Origin: Cryobacterium sp. CG_9.6
GTDB taxonomy: Bacteria > Actinomycetota > Actinomycetes > Actinomycetales > Microbacteriaceae
DNA: 64,000 nucleotides
Assembly (NCBI RefSeq): GCF_029893365.1
Contig: NZ_JARXUZ010000001.1
Location: 992,001-1,056,000 of the forward strand
Direction of reading: 5' to 3'
The position numbers and the translations under genes are program-made. Numbering within the stretch: position 1 is the first letter of the stretch; each line of letters opens with the position of its first letter. Below, piece after piece: positions 33,487 through 39,990 of the stretch. The notes beneath the pieces were generated by a model. The model did no database searches. It saw only the letters and a list, made by a program, of their open reading frames with translations, and was not told where the DNA came from.

Positions 33487-35198
33487 CGGTAACGGCCGAA
33501 TCTCTCCTTGCCGGGCTGGACGATCAGCAGCGCGTCGCCGCGGAGGCACTCGTGGGCCCGGTGTGCATGCTCGCCGGTGCCGGCACCGGAAAAACCCGCG
33601 CCATCACCCACCGCATCGCGTATGGGGTGCTGAGTGGCGCGTATGCGCCCAACCGGGTGATGGCACTCACCTTCACCGCGCGGTCGGCCGCGGAACTGCG
33701 TGGTCGACTGCGTCAGCTGGGCGCCGGCGGGGTGGCCGCCCGCACGTTCCACGCCGCGGCCATGTCGCAGCTGAACTACTTCTGGCCGCACGTGGTCGGG
33801 GGAGTGGCTCCGCGAATCCTCGACGGCAAGGGGCGACTACTCGGCCACTCGGCTGAGGCTTTGCGACTCAAACTGGACACCCCCACCCTGCGCGACCTTG
33901 CCGCCGAGATCGAATGGCGCAAGACGAGCGGACTCAGCATCGATCAGTATGCCGCCGGCAGTGCCGCGCGCACGCTACCCGGCCGCCTCGACCTCGACCA
34001 GACGGTGGCCCTGCAGCAAACGTATGAGCGGCTCAAAGATGAGCGCAAGCAGATTGATTTCGAAGATGTGCTGCTCGCCATGGCCGGAATGATCGAGGCC
34101 GAACCATCGGTTGCCCTGCAGGTGCGCGAGCAATATCGCTTCTTCGTCGTGGACGAATACCAGGACGTGTCGCCCCTGCAACAGGAGCTGCTTACCCTGT
34201 GGCTGGGTGACCGCCGCGACCTCTGCGTGGTGGGGGACGCGAGTCAAACCATCTACTCGTTTGCGGGCGCTCGAAGCGAATACCTCCTCGACTTCCCCAA
34301 GCGCTACGAAGACGCCACCGTGGTGCGGCTGGAGCAGAACTACCGGTCAACGCCGCCCATCGTGGCCGCCGCCAACCAGCTCATGCGTGGCCGCCCCGGT
34401 GCTCTCACCCTGCACTCCACCTCAACCGTTCCCGGGGTTGACCCGCAGGTGCGCGACTACCCCAACGACATGGCGGAGGCGCGCGGTGTCGCTCAACAGA
34501 TTCTCGAACTCACGGATGCCGGAGCCAAACCCGAAGACATCGCGGTGCTGTTTCGGGTGAACGTGCAGGCTGCGCTGCTCGAAACCGCGCTCGGCGACGT
34601 GGGGGTCAGCTACCAGATTCGAGGAGCCAAGAGGTTCTTCGACCTGCAGGAGGTGAAGCAGGCGGTGATGTCGCTCCGCGCGGCATCCGTGTCGATCATT
34701 GGCGAACCGCTATTCAAAAGCGTCAGCGATGTGCTGCGTTCCCTCGGCTGGAGCCAGACCGCACCCGAGGCGCGGGGCGCGGTGTGCGACCGGTGGGAAT
34801 CCCTGAACGCAATCATGGGCCTCGTGGACAATGCCGCACCGGGCACCACCTTTCGGGCTTTCACAGACGAGCTGATGGAACGGCAGGCCGGCCAGCATGA
34901 GCCCACCGTTTCGGCCGTCACGCTCGCCACAATGCACTCCGCCAAGGGGCTTGAGTGGGACAACGTTTTTGTGGTGGGTCTCAGTGAGGGACTCGTGCCC
35001 ATCAGCTTCGCGAACACGTTCGAGCAGATCGATGAGGAGCGCCGCCTGCTGTACGTGGGCATCACACGCGCCAGGAAGCGACTCGGCCTGAGCTGGTCGA
35101 AGCTGGGCCAGCAGCAGCGATCGGGTCGGGAACGGTCTCGTTTTCTGGCAGAGCTTGGCACGCGCACCGCCCGTGCACCAGGTGCACGCAGCGTCTGA
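33483..35198 (+). CDS. UvrD2-like superfamily I DNA helicase, short form
   Basis: A 571-residue 3'-5' helicase. Walker A is AGAGTGKT, followed by TFTARSAAELRGRL, VDEYQDVSPLQQ, VVGDASQTIYSFAGA, LEQNYRST, TMHSAKGLEWDNVF and LYVGITRARKRL. The core is complete, but the protein stops soon after motif VI. Mycobacterial UvrD2 is about 700 residues and continues with a tetracysteine linker and an HRDC domain, both missing here. GTG at 33483 overlaps the nudC stop by 4 bp. The last 137 bp are also coding on the minus strand. It probably acts in replication or repair. Confidence 0.88.
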   Translation: MTVTAESLLAGLDDQQRVAAEALVGPVCMLAGAGTGKTRAITHRIAYGVLSGAYAPNRVMALTFTARSAAELRGRLRQLGAGGVAARTFHAAAMSQLNYFWPHVVGGVAPRILDGKGRLLGHSAEALRLKLDTPTLRDLAAEIEWRKTSGLSIDQYAAGSAARTLPGRLDLDQTVALQQTYERLKDERKQIDFEDVLLAMAGMIEAEPSVALQVREQYRFFVVDEYQDVSPLQQELLTLWLGDRRDLCVVGDASQTIYSFAGARSEYLLDFPKRYEDATVVRLEQNYRSTPPIVAAANQLMRGRPGALTLHSTSTVPGVDPQVRDYPNDMAEARGVAQQILELTDAGAKPEDIAVLFRVNVQAALLETALGDVGVSYQIRGAKRFFDLQEVKQAVMSLRAASVSIIGEPLFKSVSDVLRSLGWSQTAPEARGAVCDRWESLNAIMGLVDNAAPGTTFRAFTDELMERQAGQHEPTVSAVTLATMHSAKGLEWDNVFVVGLSEGLVPISFANTFEQIDEERRLLYVGITRARKRLGLSWSKLGQQQRSGRERSRFLAELGTRTARAPGARSV

Positions 35199-35964
35199 CC
35201 TCGCCGGTTGTGGCATCCAGCAGCACCGAGTCACGGAAGAGCGCGGAATCCCCGAGGAGGGTGTTCGAGTGCTGCCCCGGGCGCAGCAGCAGATCGTTGG
35301 CGAAGACGGCCACGCGTGCGGCCACCTCGATGGCAAGCCGCGGTGTTTCCGTGCCGGCGCGGCGGCGGGACAGTTGGCACGACAGGGCCGGCCAAGCGGG
35401 GTCCACGTCGCCGTGCGCGAGTTCGACACACACCAGACACGGCCCGCTTCCCGGCTGCACGAGTGGGCCAATGCGCACCTCGGTGTCGCTGTAGATCACG
35501 GGGAGATGGGGAACGTCCCGCCGCAACCAGTAGGTGTGCCGGTCGGGTTTCAGCACGTAGTGACCGATCAGCACGGCAAGTGACGGTGGCGCGGGTGCCG
35601 AGGTGCCGGTGGCCAGCGGGTGAGCGAGGCCCAGATCGGTGAGCAGCAGCCCGATGCGTTCGGCGGTAGGGCCCACTCCGTCCACCACCACGGTGGGGTG
35701 GGGACGGCTTTCCCGCACCGGGTCGTCTTCTAGCGCGGGCCCGAGCTGCTCAAGGAGTCGGGTCACGGCCTGAACGGATGCCCCCGCCTCTGTTCCCAGC
35801 AGAATGGCGCCCGAGAGAGGCACCCCCGCCCGGAGCCCGTTCAGAACGGCCTCCAACCCGGACGTGAGTCCGGCAAGGACTAGCACGGGCCGGTCGACAC
35901 CCACCTGGATGGTGTCGGGGGAACGCCACACGAGCGGGAGGTGAGGATTGAGCCGAATCAGCAT
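35062..35964 (-). CDS. ThiF/cyclodehydratase-like protein (E1-like fold), unknown function
   Basis: A 300-residue protein similar in layout to the ocin-ThiF/cyclodehydratase-type proteins annotated in many actinobacteria near uvrD2. It begins MLIRLNPHLPLVWRSPDTIQ, has a central Rossmann-like region (TVVVDGVGPTAERIGLLLTD), GPCLVCVELAHGDVDPAWPAL, and a C-terminal CxC. Cys176/Cys179 and Cys267/Cys269 could hold zinc as in E1-like adenylyltransferases. I do not see the ATP-binding GxGxxG in full form, so adenylation is doubtful. No peptide precursor gene is nearby. The ATG at 35964 is used because of the family N-terminus. The 3' end overlaps the helicase gene by 137 bp. Confidence 0.7.
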   Translation of the reverse strand: MLIRLNPHLPLVWRSPDTIQVGVDRPVLVLAGLTSGLEAVLNGLRAGVPLSGAILLGTEAGASVQAVTRLLEQLGPALEDDPVRESRPHPTVVVDGVGPTAERIGLLLTDLGLAHPLATGTSAPAPPSLAVLIGHYVLKPDRHTYWLRRDVPHLPVIYSDTEVRIGPLVQPGSGPCLVCVELAHGDVDPAWPALSCQLSRRRAGTETPRLAIEVAARVAVFANDLLLRPGQHSNTLLGDSALFRDSVLLDATTGEVRRCVHLVHGRCACQALPENETVPDPIAAAGPASTSSGRVASWRV

Positions 35965-36040
35965 GACACGATGATGCACCGCCTCGGGCACCGTGGGAAG
36001 TTATCCACAGACCCGAGGCGGCAGTGTTGTGCGGGGTGGG

Positions 36041-37135
36041 TCAGTATTCGATGACGACGCGACCGTCGATCTTGCCGCGCTTCATCTCGTCGAGCACCTC
36101 ATTCACCTCGTTGAGCCGGCGGGTGGCGACCGTGGGGTGGATCTCACCGCGAGCGTAGAACTCGAGAGCTTCCTCCATGTCCTGACGCGTACCCACGATG
36201 GAACCCCGGATGGTGAGGCCCTTGAGCACGATATCGAAAATGGGGGCGGGGAAGTCTCCCGGCGGCAGACCGTTGAACACGATCGTTCCGCCGCGCCGCA
36301 TCATGCCGATGGCCTGGCCGAAAGCGGCCGGGTGCACGGCGGTCACGAGCACGCCGTGGGCGCCGCCGGTTGCTTTCTGAATGGCCGCGATCGGGTCTTC
36401 GGTGAGGGCATTCACGACGATTTCGGCGCCGTGCTTGCGGGCGAGGGCGAGCTTGTCCTCGGCGATGTCCACTGCGGCTACGCGCAGGCCCATGGCCTTG
36501 GCGTACTGCACGGCAATGTGGCCGAGGCCACCGATTCCGGAGATGACAACCCACTGGCCGGGTCGGGCTTCGGTCATTTTGAGACCCTTGTACACCGTGA
36601 CGCCGGCGCAGAGCATGGGGGCGATCTCGATCGGGTCGGAGCCCGCCGGAATCTTCACGGCGAAGCGGGCATCAACGAGCATGTACTCGCCGAACGATCC
36701 GTTCACGCTGTAGCCGCCGTTCTGCTGTGCCTCACAGAGGGTTTCCCAGCCCGTGCGGCAGTACTGGCAGCTGCCACAGGCCGACCAGAGCCAGGCGTTA
36801 CCCACCCGCTCGCCGATCTCCAGGTTCGTGACGCCGGCACCGAGGGCCACGACCTCGCCGACACCCTCATGGCCGGGAATGAACGGCGGGCTCGGCTTCA
36901 CCGGCCAGTCACCCTCCACGGCATGGAGATCGGTGTGGCACACGCCGGTGCTGATGAGTTTCACGAGTGCCTGGCCGGGGCCGGGCTGGGGGACCGCCAC
37001 CTCATCAATGGTGAGTTTCTGCCCGAATGTGGTCACGACCGCTGCGTGCATGGTGGTGGGGGTGTCTGGTGAAGCGTCACGACCTGTGGTCGTGTCGGTA
37101 GCGCCGTCCGTGCTGGATTCTGCATAAATAGTCAT
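36041..37135 (-). CDS. adhP: zinc-dependent alcohol dehydrogenase (AdhP type)
   Basis: A 364-residue medium-chain alcohol dehydrogenase. The catalytic zinc ligands lie in GVCHTDLH and PGHEGVGEV plus the distal Cys in PMLCAGVTVY. The structural zinc set is CGSCQYCRTGWETLC. The NAD-binding motif is GIGGLGHIAVQYAKAMG. The sequence fits ethanol-active AdhP enzymes. About 28 residues precede the usual family start (MHAAVVTTFG), rich in Thr/Asp/Ser; the true start may be that internal ATG, but the upstream ATG has a good AAGGAG site. Three helically phased GCAAC repeats lie upstream. It is a single-gene unit. Confidence 0.92.
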   Translation of the reverse strand: MTIYAESSTDGATDTTTGRDASPDTPTTMHAAVVTTFGQKLTIDEVAVPQPGPGQALVKLISTGVCHTDLHAVEGDWPVKPSPPFIPGHEGVGEVVALGAGVTNLEIGERVGNAWLWSACGSCQYCRTGWETLCEAQQNGGYSVNGSFGEYMLVDARFAVKIPAGSDPIEIAPMLCAGVTVYKGLKMTEARPGQWVVISGIGGLGHIAVQYAKAMGLRVAAVDIAEDKLALARKHGAEIVVNALTEDPIAAIQKATGGAHGVLVTAVHPAAFGQAIGMMRRGGTIVFNGLPPGDFPAPIFDIVLKGLTIRGSIVGTRQDMEEALEFYARGEIHPTVATRRLNEVNEVLDEMKRGKIDGRVVIEY

Positions 37136-37194
37136 GAGCTGGCTCCTTCGGTTAAGACGTCATCGTCCATGTTCAAAACCGTAGGTCTACCCAG

Positions 37195-37221
37195 GTTGCA
37201 GAAACGTTGCGAGGGCGTTGC
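37195..37221 (-). promoter_or_regulatory. three GCAAC direct repeats upstream of adhP
   Basis: Read toward adhP, GCAAC occurs at 37221-37217, 37210-37206 and 37199-37195, exactly 11 bp apart, about 60-85 bp before the ATG. One-turn phasing is what tandem regulator sites on one DNA face look like. The cognate regulator is unknown. Confidence 0.45.
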
Positions 37222-37275
37222 ACGCGCCTGATCTGGCGGTGTAACACCCTCGCACTGGGGGTATATCTGGTGTGC

Positions 37276-38649
37276 TTACTCCTCGATCGGGCGCTCCGTG
37301 CCATCGTCGCGAAGCAGGTCTTCGAGGGCACGATCCAGATCGTCAAGTTCGGGCGCGGTCCCCGACGACGCGCTCGTCAAACGAGCAATCAGCTGTGTGG
37401 GATCGTCAATATCCTCCGATGACGGACCGATATCGGGGTGCGCCCACAGGGCGTCTCTCGCTTCGTTGCCCACGGCATCTGTTATGGCTTGCCACATTGC
37501 TGCGGCTTCACGGAGGCGGCGCGGGCGCAGCTCCAGGCCCACCAGGGTTGCGAAGGCCGATTCGGCCGGGCCACCCGAGGCGCGGCGTCGTTTCACCGTC
37601 TCGGCGATCGCGTCGGCCTTGGGGAGGCGACTCGTGGCCTCGACCGTGACCACGTCGACCCAGCCCTCAATGAGCGCCAGCATGGTTTCGAGGCGACCGA
37701 GCGCCTGCAACTGGGCGTCGGACTTGGGGGGAATGAGCGAACCGTCTGCCATGGCCCGCTGCAGTTCTTCGGGGTTGGCCGGGTCGAAGCTGGCGGCGAG
37801 GTCTTCGAGGCGGCTCGAATCAATAGTGATGCCGCGCGCGAACTCGGTAATGGAGCTGATGAGGTGCAGACGCAGCCAGCGTGCGTGGCGGAACAGGCGC
37901 GCATGGGCCAGCTCGCGCACGGCCAGGTAGATCTGCACCTGATCGTCGGGAACATCGAGGCCCGCACCGAAAACCGCCACATTCTGGGGGAGAAGTGCTG
38001 CCTGCTGCTCGCCGAGAAGGGGAATCCCCACGTCCCCACCGGAGACAACCTCGCTGGCGAGCTGACCGACAACCTGCCCGAGCTGCATGGCGAAGAGCGT
38101 TCCGCCCACGCTGCGCACGATCTGGCTGGCGTTGGCGATCATGCCCTGCATTTCCTTGGGTGCCTGCTCGGTGAGCACACGAGTGAGGGAATCAGAGATG
38201 CTGGTGGCCACGGGTTCCGCCAGCTGGGTCCAGAGCGGCATGGTGGCCGTGACCCACTCGCGGCGGGTCATCAGGCGCGGCTCCACGGTGAGTTCGGCCA
38301 CGGAGATCACGTCGTCTAGCCAGAGCGCGGCAATATGGAAGGCCTGCTTGAGCTGCGCTTGCTGATCGTCGGTCGGGCTGAGCTGGCCGTTCGCGGCGCG
38401 CTCCTGACCCTGGGTGAGTGCGATGTCCCAGTTCACGCCCGTGGAACCTTGGCTGGAGTTGAGAGCACCCTGCAGCTGCTTCATGAGCGCGGCGAGGCTG
38501 GCGGGATCGCCGGCAAGTCCGGCCGCTCCGGCAAGTTGGCTCGGATCGATGGACGAATTGCCCGAGAGAATGTCCCGCAGCATGTCGCGGAATTCATCCT
38601 CAGGATTCTGACCCTCATCGGGTCGGGAGTCTTCAGCCACTTCAGGCAC
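37276..38649 (-). CDS. DUF2342 zinc-metalloprotease-like protein
   Basis: A 457-residue protein of the DUF2342 family, often named zinc-dependent metalloprotease in Actinobacteria and linked in neighbourhoods to a PDZ-Lon protease, as here. The expected metal motif region reads VRELAHARLFRHARWLR, so the first His of HExxH is Arg. The later EGWVDVVTVEAT segment could supply a Glu ligand. Proteolytic activity is therefore uncertain. The N-terminus is acidic and Gln-rich, and the C-terminus is acidic and probably disordered. It lies divergent from the PDZ-Lon gene across 136 bp. The function in vivo is unknown. Confidence 0.8.
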   Translation of the reverse strand: MPEVAEDSRPDEGQNPEDEFRDMLRDILSGNSSIDPSQLAGAAGLAGDPASLAALMKQLQGALNSSQGSTGVNWDIALTQGQERAANGQLSPTDDQQAQLKQAFHIAALWLDDVISVAELTVEPRLMTRREWVTATMPLWTQLAEPVATSISDSLTRVLTEQAPKEMQGMIANASQIVRSVGGTLFAMQLGQVVGQLASEVVSGGDVGIPLLGEQQAALLPQNVAVFGAGLDVPDDQVQIYLAVRELAHARLFRHARWLRLHLISSITEFARGITIDSSRLEDLAASFDPANPEELQRAMADGSLIPPKSDAQLQALGRLETMLALIEGWVDVVTVEATSRLPKADAIAETVKRRRASGGPAESAFATLVGLELRPRRLREAAAMWQAITDAVGNEARDALWAHPDIGPSSEDIDDPTQLIARLTSASSGTAPELDDLDRALEDLLRDDGTERPIEE

Positions 38650-38785
38650 CTCTCAGTTACGTACTTCTACGCTAGTGCGAGAACCCTTGTGGAACTGGGA
38701 AATGGCCTAGGTTTAGGGTTCGGGTGTGCGCCCGTCGCGAACAGGCCCGTCCCGCACACGCAACCGAAGAGATAGAAGGTACGCG

Positions 38786-39895
38786 GTGGCTCTTTTCACC
38801 GATGAGTCCAGCGAGATGGGCGGATCGACCCGTCGACGTGGCGGGCGCAAGGGGTGGATTGTTCTTGCCGTTGCCCTCGTGGCCGGCGTGAGTCTCGGAA
38901 TTGTTCCCTCCCCGTACGTGATCGAACAGCCCGGACCGGTTTTCAATACGCTCGGGACCGCACCCAACGCTGACGACGTAGAAACCCCCCTGATTCAGAT
39001 CGACGGTGAGCCCGTGTATCCCACGAAGGGCACACTCGATCTACTCACGGTGTCGCTGTTCGGTAATCAGGAAAACCGCCCGGGCTGGCTTGCTGTTGCC
39101 GCAGCCTGGCTTGACCCAAGCAAAGCTGTCATCCCGGTTGATCAGGCCTTTCCTGCCAACGTGACCACAGAGCAGCGAGACACTCAAAACCAGACGGCAA
39201 TGGTGAACTCGCAGCAGGACGCCATCGCCGCGGCCCTCACCAATCTTGACTATGAGTACCCGAGCACGGTCACCGTAGCGGATGTGCCCGACGGGTCCCC
39301 GGCCGCCGAGCTTCTCGTTGTCGGCGATGTCGTCACGAGTGTGGATGGAACGACCGTGGGCAACATCACTGAGTTGCGGGCAGCCCTGCAGGTTCTCGGA
39401 GCGGATGCCCCGGTGTCCGTCGGCATCATCCGTGACGGAGTTGCCCTCACCGAGTCGGTGACTCCCATCGTGAACGCGGGCAATGTGGTGCTCGGTATCA
39501 GCGTCACGACGAACTACGAGTTTCCCTTCACGGTGAAACTGGAACTGGACCGGGTCGGTGGACCCAGCGCCGGCATGATGTTTGCGCTCGGAATCATTGA
39601 CAAACTCACACCCGGCGAGTTGCAGGGCGGTGCCCGGGTGGCAGGAACGGGCACGATCGATCAGACCGGTGCGGTGGGCCCCATCGGCGGCATTCAGCAA
39701 AAGCTCTACGGAGCGACGGACGCTGGGGCGTCCTGGTTCCTCGCCCCAGCCGACAATTGCGACGAGGTGACGGGTCATATCCCCGACGGACTCACCGTGT
39801 TCTCGGTTGCGACCCTCGACGATGCCCTGGCGGCCCTCGACGTCATTCGCACCGGCGGCGACCCAGAAAGCCTGCCCAGCTGCCCGACAAAATGA
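38786..39895 (+). CDS. membrane-anchored PDZ and Lon-type (S16) serine protease
   Basis: A 369-residue protein. A short basic N-terminus is followed by one membrane helix (GWIVLAVALVAGVSLGIVP), a PDZ domain (ADVPDGSPAAELLVVGDVVTSV) and a Lon protease domain with the catalytic Ser in GGPSAGMMFALG and Lys in GGIQQKLYGA. The catalytic domain therefore sits outside the membrane. Similar to Rv3194c-type proteins; substrates are unknown. The start is GTG at 38786 with AGAAGG upstream. Neighbours DUF2342 (divergent) and UPF0182 (downstream) are kept in many actinobacteria. Confidence 0.88.
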   Translation: MALFTDESSEMGGSTRRRGGRKGWIVLAVALVAGVSLGIVPSPYVIEQPGPVFNTLGTAPNADDVETPLIQIDGEPVYPTKGTLDLLTVSLFGNQENRPGWLAVAAAWLDPSKAVIPVDQAFPANVTTEQRDTQNQTAMVNSQQDAIAAALTNLDYEYPSTVTVADVPDGSPAAELLVVGDVVTSVDGTTVGNITELRAALQVLGADAPVSVGIIRDGVALTESVTPIVNAGNVVLGISVTTNYEFPFTVKLELDRVGGPSAGMMFALGIIDKLTPGELQGGARVAGTGTIDQTGAVGPIGGIQQKLYGATDAGASWFLAPADNCDEVTGHIPDGLTVFSVATLDDALAALDVIRTGGDPESLPSCPTK

Positions 39896-39990
39896 TGTGA
39901 GTCCTGCTCAGAGCGTATTTCGGCGTGCGCTTGCCGCTGGATTTACTAGGATGGAATGGTCCCAGATCACATAGAGTATGAGGCCAATTC

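Noticed and set aside
35062..35964. A ribosomal peptide (TOMM) biosynthesis cluster around the ThiF-like gene
   Set aside because: No YcaO, dehydrogenase, transporter or short precursor gene can be seen within 10 kb on either side.
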